Below, piece by piece: positions 7,769 through 16,621 of a stretch of 64,000 nucleotides of DNA; the first letter of the stretch is position 1, and each line of letters begins with the position of its first letter. The translations under genes and the position numbers were made by a program. The stretch comes from Paenibacillus sp. MAHUQ-63 (GTDB taxonomy: Bacteria > Bacillota > Bacilli > Paenibacillales > NBRC-103111): contig NZ_JARADB010000005.1 of the NCBI RefSeq assembly GCF_028765165.1, positions 1-64,000 of the forward strand, read 5' to 3'. Under the pieces are notes generated by a model. The model worked only from the letters and a program-made list of their open reading frames with translations, did not search any database and had not been told where the DNA came from.

Positions 7769-9028
7769 CTAGTCTTCGCTCTCCCGCCAAACCTCGGCGC
7801 CCAGCGAAGAAAGATTAAACACAAGGTTCTCATACCCACGGTCAATAAATTCGACCCCAGATACTTCCGTGACGCCGCCCGTTCTTACGCTAAGTCCGGC
7901 AAGCACAAGCGAGGCTCCGGCACGCAAATCGGTTGCGCGCACTTTGGCCGAGCTAAGCTGCGAACCTTCGATAATCGCGGAGCGTCCTTCGACTTTCATC
8001 TTGGCTCCCATCCGCACAAGCTCCGGAATGTGCTTGAAACGGTTGCTGTACACATGATCCGTCAAAATGCTGACGCCTCTTGCCTGGCACAGGAGACTGG
8101 CCATCGGAGACTGTAAATCCGTTGCAAAGCCGGGATAAATCAACGCTTTGACATCCACGCTCGAATATTCCGGCTGGCCGACAACCCGAATGGACTCATC
8201 CATTTCGTAAATATGTACGCCCATCTCTTGAAGCTTCGCTGTCAAGGCCTCCAAATGCTTCGGAATGACGTTATCGACGGTAACATCGCCTCGCGTAGCC
8301 GCGGCTGCGATCATATAGGTACCGGCCTGAATCCGGTCAGGAATGATGGAATGCCGGCAGCCGTGCATTTCCTGAACCCCTTCGATCCGAATGGTATCGG
8401 TGCCTGCTCCTTTAATTTTCGCCCCCATCGAGTTTAACAAGGTTGCTACATCTATAATTTCAGGCTCTTTCGCCGCATTTTCGATAATTGTGTTGCCCTT
8501 GGCCCGTGAGGCCGCCAGCATGATGTTGATAGTCGCACCTACGCTCGCCATATCCAAGTAAATTTTCGCCCCGCGCAGCTCTTTGGCACGGATTCTCAAT
8601 GCGCCGTTCTCATTGCTCACTTCAGCGCCCAGCGCTTCGAAGCCTTTGATATGCAAATCAATCGGACGCGGCTCGAAATTGCAACCTCCAGGCAGACCGA
8701 TCGTCGCCTCGCCGAATCTTCCAAGCAGCGCTCCCATCAAATAGTAGGACGCCCTTAACTTCTTAACTTTCCCGTTAGGCATCGGAAGCGACTTCATTCG
8801 ACTGGGGTCGATCGTCATCCGGTCTTCGTTCCAATCAATGCTGGCTCCTAAATCCGTTAAAATTTCTGTATATGTAGCCACATCGCTAAGATGCGGCAGA
8901 TTATCCAACGTTACCGGCGTTTCAGCAAGAATCGCAGCCGGAATGAGTGCAACCGCACTATTCTTAGCTCCGCTAATTTGAACCGTCCCCCGCAGCGGAC
9001 GTCCCCCGACCACCATTAATTTCTCCAA
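7769..9028 (-). CDS. murA: UDP-N-acetylglucosamine 1-carboxyvinyltransferase
   Basis: MurA transfers enolpyruvate from PEP to UDP-GlcNAc, the first committed step of peptidoglycan synthesis in the cytoplasm. The 419-residue protein has the conserved KNS motif (about 22-24) and the catalytic cysteine loop PGGC (C116), the target of fosfomycin. It starts at TTG with GGGGGAG about 8 bases upstream, and the resulting MEKL start agrees with B. subtilis MurAB. Synteny (fba-murA-rho) marks it as the MurAB/MurZ paralog, so a second murA probably lies elsewhere in the genome. Confidence 0.96.
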   Translation of the reverse strand: MEKLMVVGGRPLRGTVQISGAKNSAVALIPAAILAETPVTLDNLPHLSDVATYTEILTDLGASIDWNEDRMTIDPSRMKSLPMPNGKVKKLRASYYLMGALLGRFGEATIGLPGGCNFEPRPIDLHIKGFEALGAEVSNENGALRIRAKELRGAKIYLDMASVGATINIMLAASRAKGNTIIENAAKEPEIIDVATLLNSMGAKIKGAGTDTIRIEGVQEMHGCRHSIIPDRIQAGTYMIAAAATRGDVTVDNVIPKHLEALTAKLQEMGVHIYEMDESIRVVGQPEYSSVDVKALIYPGFATDLQSPMASLLCQARGVSILTDHVYSNRFKHIPELVRMGAKMKVEGRSAIIEGSQLSSAKVRATDLRAGASLVLAGLSVRTGGVTEVSGVEFIDRGYENLVFNLSSLGAEVWRESED

Positions 9029-9184
9029 TATGATTCTCCCCCTAAATCCAGGTGCCTTCCTGCAAGCGCAATCCTTCTACCGCCAACCAAATCATAAATA
9101 GATTTATGAAAACGACAACATCTCATGAAAATGCATCACGAATAATCTTCCTGCGCCTTCTGAGCGCATAAGATTAAGAAATAG

Positions 9185-9218
9185 AAAGAGGAAACGCCCG
9201 CAAGAACACAAACGGGCG
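9185..9218 (-). terminator. Probable intrinsic terminator of fba
   Basis: On the minus strand a CGCCCG/CGGGCG stem is followed by a pyrimidine-rich TTTCCTCTTTC tract about 60 bases after the fba stop. The T-run is interrupted, so termination may be modest. Confidence 0.55.
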
Positions 9219-9278
9219 ACATCTTCCGTCATCCGTTTGCGCCTTGCCGCATTTCCTGCCTTGTCTATACAATTGTTA

Positions 9279-10133
9279 TTAAGCTTGGTTGCTGCTTCCG
9301 AACAATTCAATTTTGGATTTTACTACTTCGACCATTGCGTTGCGAGCTGGGGTGAGATATTTACGAGGATCATAAATTTTAGCGTCCTTGTTCAGAACCG
9401 CGCGGATCGTGTCTGTGCAAGCAACTTGGTTCTCTGTGTTCACGTTGATTTTGCCAACGCCTGCTGCGATCGATTTACGAATCATTTCGTCCGGTACGCC
9501 GGATCCACCATGCAATACAACCGGTACTGGGATCGCTTTGGACACTGCTTCGATGATGTCGAAGTGAATGTTAGGCTCACCAGCGTACATACCGTGTGCC
9601 GTACCTACAGCGATTGCCAAGCAGTCAACGCCTGTTTCTTCGTAGAAACGGATTGCTTCTTCCGGCTTAGCCAGGTTAGCGTGCTCTTCGTCAACGGAGA
9701 TATCGTCTTCCACGCCGCCGATTGTTCCGAGCTCACCTTCAACGGATACGCCCATTGCGCGAGCGGCTTTCACAACTTCTTTCGTCAAACGGATGTTTTC
9801 TTCGAAAGAGTAGTGGGAACCGTCGAACATAACGGAGCTGAATCCTGCACGGATACATTTCATTGCCACTTCGAAGGAACTGCCGTGATCCAGGTGCAAT
9901 GCGATCGGCAGACCGGATTTCTTCGCTGCCGCTTCTGCGATAGCTACTGTGAATTCAATACCCATATATTTCAGTGCGCCTTCGCTAACACCATAAATGA
10001 ACGGGGATTTCAGTTCCATTGCCGCTTCCACAATCGCTTGAGCGAACTCAAGGTTGTTCATGTTAAATTGACCCACCGCGTATTTGTTCGCTTTTGCCTT
10101 AGGTAAAAACTCATTCATTGAAACCAATGCCAT
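9279..10133 (-). CDS. fba: Class II fructose-bisphosphate aldolase
   Basis: This zinc-dependent aldolase interconverts fructose 1,6-bisphosphate with dihydroxyacetone phosphate and glyceraldehyde 3-phosphate in glycolysis and gluconeogenesis. The 284-residue protein has the class II motif HLDHG (H80, D82, H83), a second zinc-ligand region with GTAHGMY, and the phosphate-binding HGGSG and NVNTE motifs. AGGAGG precedes the ATG. It lies between spo0F and murA as in B. subtilis; the transaldolase-like gene found there between fba and murAB is absent here. Confidence 0.97.
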   Translation of the reverse strand: MALVSMNEFLPKAKANKYAVGQFNMNNLEFAQAIVEAAMELKSPFIYGVSEGALKYMGIEFTVAIAEAAAKKSGLPIALHLDHGSSFEVAMKCIRAGFSSVMFDGSHYSFEENIRLTKEVVKAARAMGVSVEGELGTIGGVEDDISVDEEHANLAKPEEAIRFYEETGVDCLAIAVGTAHGMYAGEPNIHFDIIEAVSKAIPVPVVLHGGSGVPDEMIRKSIAAGVGKINVNTENQVACTDTIRAVLNKDAKIYDPRKYLTPARNAMVEVVKSKIELFGSSNQA

Positions 10134-10246
10134 GTTTCTCTTCCTCCTAGAACCTGTAGTTTTGCGTAGACCGCTCTTGTCATACCTGAGTTATTATAGC
10201 ACATATATATTCAAATGATAACCAAGCCCTCTATTCTCTGCCACAA

Positions 10247-10271
10247 AAAAAAAGACCCTAATTCTAGGATC
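10247..10271 (-). terminator. Intrinsic terminator overlapping the spo0F stop
   Basis: On the minus strand a 7-bp stem with one wobble pair and a GAAT loop is followed by nine T residues. The hairpin includes the last codons and TAG stop of spo0F. Confidence 0.7.
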
Positions 10272-10656
10272 CTATTGCATAGCCACTGCTTGATTCATTG
10301 TTTAACTGCATATTGACTGCCATGCGCAGTTCGTCAATATCAAACGGCTTCGTGAAATGCATGATCGCACCCAGATCCGTCGCTTCTTTGATCATGTCAA
10401 GCTCGCCATAAGCGGTCATCATAATGACTTTGATAGATGCATCGATCGCTTTCACATGCTTTAAAATATCGAGGCCGTCCATACCGGGAATTTTCATATC
10501 CAGCAATAAAAGGTCAGGCGAAGAATTTCTGACGATCTCTAAAGCCAATTTACCATTAGAGGCTTGATAAGTATCGTATCCTTCGTTACTGAAAACCTCC
10601 ATTAGCAGTACGCGAATCCCATTTTGATCATCGACAATCAGTACCTTTTTCTTCAT
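10264..10656 (-). CDS. spo0F: Sporulation phosphorelay response regulator Spo0F
   Basis: Spo0F is the single-domain receiver that takes phosphate from sporulation kinases and passes it to Spo0B in the phosphorelay that activates Spo0A. The 130-residue product is a bare receiver domain with acidic pair D9-D10, phospho-acceptor D53 (LLLLDMKIPG), the conserved Thr in MMTAYGE and Lys in HFTKPF, and no output domain. The start MKKKVLIVDD is set by GGGAGGGAG upstream; the frame is open for 47 more codons but those lie over the promoter. A near-perfect sigma-H promoter precedes it. Confidence 0.94.
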   Translation of the reverse strand: MKKKVLIVDDQNGIRVLLMEVFSNEGYDTYQASNGKLALEIVRNSSPDLLLLDMKIPGMDGLDILKHVKAIDASIKVIMMTAYGELDMIKEATDLGAIMHFTKPFDIDELRMAVNMQLNNESSSGYAIGS

Positions 10657-10713
10657 CAGCCTAGCTCCCTCCCGAAAACGAATAACAAATTCCCTATACT
10701 TCAGAATACATAG

Positions 10714-10742
10714 GTATTCGCTATTCGTTTCCATTTTCCTTC
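10714..10742 (-). promoter_or_regulatory. Sigma-H promoter of spo0F
   Basis: On the minus strand GAAGGAAAA (10734-10742) is followed after 11 bases by AGCGAATAC (10714-10722). This fits the sigma-H consensus (RnAGGAWWW, 11-12 bases, RnnGAATWW) at every fixed position but the last W. It lies about 60 bases before the spo0F start. B. subtilis spo0F is also sigma-H driven, which agrees. Confidence 0.72.
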
Positions 10743-10811
10743 CGAGGTCAGGGGCTAATTGAAAACTTTTACAAAAAAGATGTTTGTCAGGAAGCAACCT
10801 TACATGAAACG

Positions 10812-12413
10812 TTAACGTTCGATCCCTTGCGCCGCTTTCACGAACTCACGGAACAACGGCTGCGGACGGTTCGGACGGGACGTGAATTCCGGATGGAATT
10901 GCACTGCCAAGAACCAAGGATGGCTTGGAAGCTCAACCATCTCGACCAAACGGCCGTCCGGCGATGTACCGGAAATACGCAATCCTGCGGACTCGATCAG
11001 CTCGCGGTACTCATTGTTGAACTCATACCGGTGACGGTGTCTCTCATACACCAGCTCATCGTTGTAGCATTTCTCCGCCAGGGAGCCCGGCACGACTTTG
11101 CAAGGATACAGGCCGAGACGCATGGTACCGCCCAGGTTCTCGATATCCTTCTGCTCCGGCAACAAATCGATAACCGGATAAGCCGTCGTCGGATTAATCT
11201 CGGAGGAGTTCGCTCCATCCAAACCGCAAACGGAACGCGCATACTCGATAACCGCTACCTGCATGCCCAAGCAAATGCCGAAGAACGGAATTTTCTTCTC
11301 GCGGGCATAGCGAATGGCGGATACTTTCCCTTCGATACCGCGGTCCCCGAATCCGCCCGGCACAAGAATCCCCTGCACGCCGGAAAGCAGCTCGTCGACG
11401 TTATTGTCATAAATATCTTCGGCATTAACCCAGCGAATCTCGATTTCGGAATCGTTATCGATACCGGCATGTCCGAGGGCTTCTACAATACTCAAATAAG
11501 CATCGTGCAGCGCTACATATTTACCGACAATTGCGATCTCCGTCTTCTTCGTCAAGGACTTCACTTTGCGGACCAGATTCTCCCACTCGGTCATGTCCGG
11601 TTCGCTCGTTTTCAGCTTCAGGTGATTACAAACGTAATCATCCAATCCCTGCTCGCGCAGCATCATCGGCACTTCATACAGCGTTTCCGCGTCTTTGCAT
11701 TCGATAACCGCAGCCGGATCGATGTCGCAGAACAAGGCAAGCTTGCGCTTCATGTCTTCGGTCAAGGAATGCTCCGTACGGCATACGATCACGCTCGGTT
11801 GAATGCCCAGGCCGCGCAATTCTTTGACGCTGTGCTGAGTCGGCTTCGTCTTGACTTCGCCGGCCGCTTTGATATAAGGAATCAGCGTAACGTGAATGTA
11901 CATGACGTTCTCGCGGCCGATATCATTTTTCATTTGACGGATCGCTTCCAAGAAAGGCAAGCTCTCGATGTCACCCACCGTACCGCCGATTTCCGTGATG
12001 ACCACGTCGGATTGCGCCTCGCGGCCCGCACGCAGAACACGGTCTTTGATCTCATTCGTAATATGCGGAATAACTTGAACCGTTCCTCCGAGGTATTCGC
12101 CTCTGCGCTCCTTTGTAATAACCGAGGAGTACACTTTGCCGGACGTAACGTTCGAAGCTTTGGACAAATTAATGTCGATGAAGCGCTCGTAATGGCCTAA
12201 GTCCAGATCCGTCTCCGCCCCGTCATCGGTTACGAAAACTTCACCGTGCTGATAAGGACTCATCGTCCCCGGATCCACGTTAATATATGGATCGAACTTT
12301 TGAATTGTAACTTTCAGCCCTCTGTTCTTCAACAGTCTACCTAAGGAAGCTGCCGTTATTCCTTTGCCAAGGGAAGATACTACGCCTCCCGTAACGAAAA
12401 TATATTTTGTCAC
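10812..12413 (-). CDS. pyrG: CTP synthase (glutamine-hydrolysing)
   Basis: PyrG aminates UTP to CTP using ATP and glutamine, the last step of de novo pyrimidine nucleotide synthesis. The 533-residue protein has the N-terminal synthetase domain (GGVVSSLGKGITAAS near residue 9, with the P-loop) and a C-terminal glutamine amidotransferase with GICLGMQ (nucleophilic Cys) and the His-Glu pair in QFHPEF. It starts at GTG behind GGAGG. A 290-base leader with a GGGC transcription start and an intrinsic terminator precedes it, pointing to CTP-sensitive attenuation. Confidence 0.98.
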   Translation of the reverse strand: MTKYIFVTGGVVSSLGKGITAASLGRLLKNRGLKVTIQKFDPYINVDPGTMSPYQHGEVFVTDDGAETDLDLGHYERFIDINLSKASNVTSGKVYSSVITKERRGEYLGGTVQVIPHITNEIKDRVLRAGREAQSDVVITEIGGTVGDIESLPFLEAIRQMKNDIGRENVMYIHVTLIPYIKAAGEVKTKPTQHSVKELRGLGIQPSVIVCRTEHSLTEDMKRKLALFCDIDPAAVIECKDAETLYEVPMMLREQGLDDYVCNHLKLKTSEPDMTEWENLVRKVKSLTKKTEIAIVGKYVALHDAYLSIVEALGHAGIDNDSEIEIRWVNAEDIYDNNVDELLSGVQGILVPGGFGDRGIEGKVSAIRYAREKKIPFFGICLGMQVAVIEYARSVCGLDGANSSEINPTTAYPVIDLLPEQKDIENLGGTMRLGLYPCKVVPGSLAEKCYNDELVYERHRHRYEFNNEYRELIESAGLRISGTSPDGRLVEMVELPSHPWFLAVQFHPEFTSRPNRPQPLFREFVKAAQGIER

Positions 12414-12630
12414 TATGTACGCCTCCTATTGGTTATTTGGTTTGAAAAACGCAGCTCGTACATTTACGCTTCGTTTCCCGCCAGGCTCGCTGGCCTCGGT
12501 CTTTCTATGCAAAAGGCTTACACCGTAAGCATTCGCTATCAGGGTCGTTGCTGTCACTGCTCTAATTGTAGTGTCTACCAAACAAGGCTTTTCATGAAAC
12601 CCATAGTGAAAAACAGTCCAAAAAAACAAA

Positions 12631-12662
12631 AAAAGTGACACCCGCAGTGACGGGGCACTTTT
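12631..12662 (-). terminator. pyrG leader attenuator hairpin
   Basis: On the minus strand AAAGTG/CACTTT and CCCG/CGGG pairs form a stem ending in a T-run, about 40-70 bases after the predicted pyrG start site and about 215 bases before the gene. Its 5' arm contains GUGCCCC, able to pair with extra G residues added at the transcript 5' end, as required for reiterative-transcription control. It may also stop transcripts arriving from rpoE. Confidence 0.7.
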
Positions 12663-12697
12663 TGAACGCTTGCGCGATTTGTTAAGATTCTTTTAAA

Positions 12698-12738
12698 GCC
12701 CATGCAATAGTTTACTCTGAACGGACAGTGGCTGTCAA
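12698..12738 (-). promoter_or_regulatory. pyrG promoter with GGGC transcription start
   Basis: On the minus strand TTGACA (12733-12738) and TAAACT (12709-12714) are 18 bases apart, and 7 bases further lies GGGCTTT beginning at 12701. In B. subtilis the pyrG transcript starts GGGC, and low CTP stalls polymerase before C4 so that G residues are added repeatedly. The same arrangement here suggests the same control. The -35 lies just past the rpoE stop codon. Confidence 0.7.
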
Positions 12739-12744
12739 GACAAG

Positions 12745-13326
12745 TTATTTGTCGTCGTCGTCCTCTTCATCCAATGAATCCTCATCGTCATCCAGATCCT
12801 CATCTTCGTCCAGGCTGTCTTCTTCGTCTTCGTCCGTCTCGTCGATACCTTCTTCGCCGAGATCCTCTTCGATCTCCTCATCCTCGAAGAACTCCGTATC
12901 TTCATCCGACTCTTCTTCTTCGGCATCTGTACCGAATGCATCGTAGTCGTCTTCTTCTGCGTATGTATCTTCTTCCTCCGCGTAAATGTCCTCATCCAGA
13001 TCATCGTCTTCATCGTTGATGATTCTAGGACGCTTTGCATTTCCAACCGCATCGTCCGACTTCTCGACCGGATACCAGCGTTTCAGCCCCCAAAGGTTCG
13101 TGCCAACGCAAGCAAAACGCCCGTCGATGTTGATTTCCGTATATAGTTGGGCAATCACTTGCATGACGTGCTGCTCAGATAACCCCTTAATTTTTGCAAT
13201 TTCCGCCATCAGGTCACGGTAATAAAACGGCGTATTCGCCGACTTCAATAATTCAAACGCCAAATCCACCATCGGCATTTCGCGAGCTTGTTCTGTGGTG
13301 ATTTTGAGAGTGTATTCGCTACTCAT
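12745..13326 (-). CDS. rpoE: RNA polymerase delta subunit
   Basis: Delta is a Gram-positive RNA polymerase subunit that increases promoter specificity and recycling. The 193-residue protein has a folded N-terminal HARE-HTH domain (about 1-90, with a tryptophan-rich WGLKRWYPVEK end) and a disordered, almost wholly Asp/Glu tail (about 105-193), the usual delta architecture. The coding tail produces a conspicuous GAC/GAA-type simple-sequence tract in the DNA. It precedes pyrG as in B. subtilis. Confidence 0.96.
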   Translation of the reverse strand: MSSEYTLKITTEQAREMPMVDLAFELLKSANTPFYYRDLMAEIAKIKGLSEQHVMQVIAQLYTEINIDGRFACVGTNLWGLKRWYPVEKSDDAVGNAKRPRIINDEDDDLDEDIYAEEEDTYAEEDDYDAFGTDAEEEESDEDTEFFEDEEIEEDLGEEGIDETDEDEEDSLDEDEDLDDDEDSLDEEDDDDK

Positions 13327-13701
13327 TCAGGCACATCCCTTTCGACCGTCTTCTTCACTTCTGTACTTCTTCTATCTACCTTATCCAATATCTTAGTTAA
13401 GTAAAACCTATTTTTTCTAAAAATGCAACTACCCCGCCCCCAAAATGAATACAAGCGAAGGTCCCCCTCCGCTTGCGACTGTATCCAGAGGAAACGGTAT
13501 GAGCGAATCAATGCCGCTTCCTGAACCTGAGGAAGAGACACTCCTGCCTGCGCCTCTCTATTTATCCTATGTAAAACCTGCACATCTGACACGGGTTCGC
13601 ACCCAATTATTTCTATAAAGGCAATCACACGGTCATCAGGGGTGACCTGTACATATGATAGGGGAGACTCGATTCTAAGCTGTCATGGGGGGATGGCACG
13701 T
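13327..13701. other. Intergenic region between rpoE and the S8 protease gene
   Basis: These 375 bases separate two divergent genes. A 101-codon open frame on the minus strand overlaps the rpoE start by four bases, but has no convincing ribosome-binding site and no recognisable protein character. The A/T-rich part near 13375-13430 probably holds the rpoE promoter, though no clean -35/-10 pair was found. Nothing else is assignable. Confidence 0.5.
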
Positions 13702-14868
13702 ATGGACATAGCCACCTTTCTTTATTTGCTTCATGAGGAAATCGCACTCACCAAGCACTCTGGCAAGAAGCATATGATTCGCTTCTCATCGGCTAAAGAC
13801 TATTACGCCTACAAGGCTGAGCTTAGGCGGCTGCGCCCCCGCCTCGCGAATCTCGCTAAAGTCCGCGTTCTAGACATCATTCATGCCTTCTCCTGCACGC
13901 TTCGCCCCGATTCAAAACTCAAGTACGCCGCTGGCGGCCCGACGATCGTCGAAGACTCCAAAATAACCGTCCATCAGATCATCGGGAACAAAACCATCGC
14001 CAAACGCGCAACCACTTTATCCGGTTCCGGCTCCCATGCAATCCCATGGGGTGTCGATCAGATCGGCGCTCCCGAAGTTTGGAACAAGTCGTTAGGCCAA
14101 AACATCCGGATTGGGGTCATTGACACCGGCATTGATTACAATCACCCGGACTTGCGAAACTCCATCTCGCGGGGAATCAACTTATTGAACCACAGCATGC
14201 TGCCCTATGACGACAACGGCCATGGCACGCATATTGCGGGAACGATCGCAGCTACAGGACGCAACTCCGGCATCATCGGCGTAGCGCCGAGGGCCATCAT
14301 CCATCCGGTCAAAGCTTTCGACCATAGCGGAAGCGCCTATGTGTCGGATATTATCGCCGGGATCGATTGGTGTGTGAGTAACGATCTCGACATTATCAAT
14401 ATGAGCTTCGGCATGAAATCGTACAACCGAGCGCTCGAGCAAGCGGTTCTGAACGCCTATTATCGCGGGAAGGTCATCGTGGCCTCATCCGGCAATGACG
14501 GCAAAAGGAAGACGGTCGATTACCCCGCCCGCTTCCCGCAGGTCGTCTCCGTCGGCGCTACGACCCGGCAGGGACGGATCGCCCCCTTCAGCAACCGCGG
14601 CAAGCAAATCGATATCTATGCGCCAGGGGAACGGGTCTACTCTTCCTGGCTGCACGGCAAATACAACGAGCTCAGCGGCACCTCGATGGCTACCGCGCAT
14701 GTCAGCGGCGTCATTGCGCTGATGCTGGCTATTAAGCCGATGGCGCCGCAGCAGATCAAAACGGCTATCCGCCGCTGCGCCATCAGCCTGAACAGGCGTG
14801 AGAACACGCGCTGGCAGCCTGGGCATCTCAATGCCCGGCGGGCCTTGCGCGCGGCGAAGCAGCTCTGA
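13702..14868 (+). CDS. S8 family serine peptidase (subtilisin-like)
   Basis: The 388-residue protein has the full subtilase triad: Asp141 in VIDTGID, His174 in NGHGTH and Ser328 in SGTSMA, with the oxyanion Asn in SSGNDG. The first ~110 residues form a basic, non-secretory N-terminal region that may be a propeptide or inhibitor-like domain; no signal peptide is visible, so an intracellular or sporulation-associated role is possible. The start ATG at MDIATF is preferred because GGGGGG lies about 9 bases upstream; a 20-codon longer frame exists. It converges on argS across a shared terminator. Confidence 0.88.
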   Translation: MDIATFLYLLHEEIALTKHSGKKHMIRFSSAKDYYAYKAELRRLRPRLANLAKVRVLDIIHAFSCTLRPDSKLKYAAGGPTIVEDSKITVHQIIGNKTIAKRATTLSGSGSHAIPWGVDQIGAPEVWNKSLGQNIRIGVIDTGIDYNHPDLRNSISRGINLLNHSMLPYDDNGHGTHIAGTIAATGRNSGIIGVAPRAIIHPVKAFDHSGSAYVSDIIAGIDWCVSNDLDIINMSFGMKSYNRALEQAVLNAYYRGKVIVASSGNDGKRKTVDYPARFPQVVSVGATTRQGRIAPFSNRGKQIDIYAPGERVYSSWLHGKYNELSGTSMATAHVSGVIALMLAIKPMAPQQIKTAIRRCAISLNRRENTRWQPGHLNARRALRAAKQL

Positions 14869-14878
14869 TAACAGCAAC

Positions 14879-14923
14879 AAGGGCTGTCCCGAAAGGCGGG
14901 TAAAGACCTTTCGGGACAGCCCT
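14879..14923. terminator. Bidirectional intrinsic terminator
   Basis: A perfect 18-bp inverted repeat (AAGGGCTGTCCCGAAAGG and its complement) lies between the convergent S8 protease gene and argS. It can fold on either strand and probably serves both transcripts, although its T-tracts are short. Confidence 0.85.
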
Positions 14924-14942
14924 TGTGTGTATGGATCGAGGC

Positions 14943-16616
14943 TTACATGCGCTCCGGAGCGGATACGCCGACCACGCGCAGCGTATTGGCCAGCGTCGTG
15001 CGGAGCGCGCCGAGCAGCGCAAGGCGCGCTTGGGTCAAAGCCGCGTCATCCGTGATGACGTAGTGGCCTCTGTAGTAGCTATGGAACTGGCTCGCCAGTT
15101 CGTAGACATAGCGGATCATGCGGTGCGGCGCATACTGGTCGGCCGCAATGGCGATCTCCTCCGGGAGCTCGCCGATCTTGCGCAGCAAGTCGAACTCAGC
15201 TTCCGACGAGAGCTGGTTCAGATCGACCTGCTCCAGCGGCAGCACCTGGATGCCCTGCTCTTCCGCCTGGCGGAAGATGGAGCAGATGCGGGCATGCGCG
15301 TACTGTACGTAGTACACGGGATTCTCATTGGACTGGGAAACCGCCAGATCCATGTCGAAATCCAGATGCGAGTCCATGCTGCGCATCGCGAAGAAATATC
15401 GGATCGGGTCCACGCCGACCTCGTCCATCAAATCCTCCATCGTGACCGCTTTGCCGGTCCGCTTGGACATCTTCACCTTTTCCCCGTTCTGGAAAAGGCT
15501 CACCATCTGGGCGATCAGCACGACAAGGCGGTCCGCCTCGAAGCCCAGCGCCGTCATGGCCGCCTTCATCCGCGGGATGTAGCCGTGGTGGTCGGCGCCC
15601 CAGATGTTGATCAGGCGATCGAAACCGCGCCCGAATTTGTTGCGGTGGTAGGCGATATCCGGCGTCAGATACGTAAAGGATCCGTCATTCTTGATCAGCA
15701 CGCGATTCTTGTCGTCGCCAAGAGGCGTGGTATTCAGCCAAGTTGCGCCATCTTCCTCATAAATATGGCCGTTATCGCGCAGTTCCTGCAGAACCGGCGG
15801 AATCAGGTTATCTTCATAAATCGACGTTTCGGAGAACCAGTTGTCGAACCGAACCCCGAAGCGGCCGAGGTCGCGCTTGATTTTGTCGAGCTCCTTCTTA
15901 AGCCCGTAAGAACGGAAATACGCCCGTCGCTCATCCTCCGGCAAGCTCAGCAGGCGATCTCCCTCTTCCGCTGCCAGCTCTGCCGCGAAGCCCTTGATAT
16001 CATCGCCGAAGTACCCATCTTCCGGCATGACGGCATCTTGGCCGAGCGCTTGCAAATAGCGGGCCTCGATGGACTTGGCCAGGTTCACGACCTGGTTGCC
16101 CGCGTCATTAATGTAATACTCCCGGGATACGTCATAGCCGGCCAGATCAAGCACGTTGCACAGCACGTCGCCTACGGCAGCTCCGCGGGCATGTCCCAAA
16201 TGCAGGGAGCCTGTCGGATTCGCGCTTACGAACTCCACTTGCACTTTCAGCCCTTGACCTACGTTTCTAGCCCCGTAACGTTCGCCTTGCTTCTGCACGT
16301 CCGCAATGACGGCGTAGAGGTACACTCTGTTCATTCGGAAATTAATGAAGCCCGGGCCGGCAATTTCCGCCTCGGCGATATTCGCCTTCTCCTTCTGGAG
16401 GTTCGCGATGATCTTCTCAGCAATCTGCCTTGGGTTCGTCTTCGCAATCCGGGTTAGCTGCATCGCGATGTTCGTGGCGAAATCGCCATGCGACTTCTCC
16501 TTCGGCACCTCCAGAATAATCTCCGGCACCTGCTCGGCCTCCACGATGCCCGCAGCCGCAACGGCTTCTGCGATGGCTTGTTTGACGATGATTTTGACTT
16601 CGTTTAGTACGTCCAT
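14943..16616 (-). CDS. argS: Arginyl-tRNA synthetase
   Basis: ArgS charges tRNA-Arg. The 557-residue class I synthetase has an N-terminal Add-1 tRNA-binding domain, the HIGH-type motif HLGHARG after ANPTGSL, a KMSK-type motif (KMSKRTGKAV) and a C-terminal helical anticodon-binding domain ending RVVGVSAPERM. It starts 5 bases downstream of the DUF1934 gene, the same pair as argS-ywiB in B. subtilis, so they are likely co-transcribed. Confidence 0.98.
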   Translation of the reverse strand: MDVLNEVKIIVKQAIAEAVAAAGIVEAEQVPEIILEVPKEKSHGDFATNIAMQLTRIAKTNPRQIAEKIIANLQKEKANIAEAEIAGPGFINFRMNRVYLYAVIADVQKQGERYGARNVGQGLKVQVEFVSANPTGSLHLGHARGAAVGDVLCNVLDLAGYDVSREYYINDAGNQVVNLAKSIEARYLQALGQDAVMPEDGYFGDDIKGFAAELAAEEGDRLLSLPEDERRAYFRSYGLKKELDKIKRDLGRFGVRFDNWFSETSIYEDNLIPPVLQELRDNGHIYEEDGATWLNTTPLGDDKNRVLIKNDGSFTYLTPDIAYHRNKFGRGFDRLINIWGADHHGYIPRMKAAMTALGFEADRLVVLIAQMVSLFQNGEKVKMSKRTGKAVTMEDLMDEVGVDPIRYFFAMRSMDSHLDFDMDLAVSQSNENPVYYVQYAHARICSIFRQAEEQGIQVLPLEQVDLNQLSSEAEFDLLRKIGELPEEIAIAADQYAPHRMIRYVYELASQFHSYYRGHYVITDDAALTQARLALLGALRTTLANTLRVVGVSAPERM

Positions 16617-16621
16617 TCCTC

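Noticed and set aside
10827..12200. 457-codon plus-strand frame
   Set aside because: It is antisense to pyrG, which has full catalytic motifs and a complete leader. No ribosome-binding site or family match is seen.
14925..16457. 510-codon open frame on the plus strand
   Set aside because: It lies wholly antisense to argS, whose HIGH and KMSK motifs are intact. The frame is a by-product of codon bias in GC-rich coding sequence.
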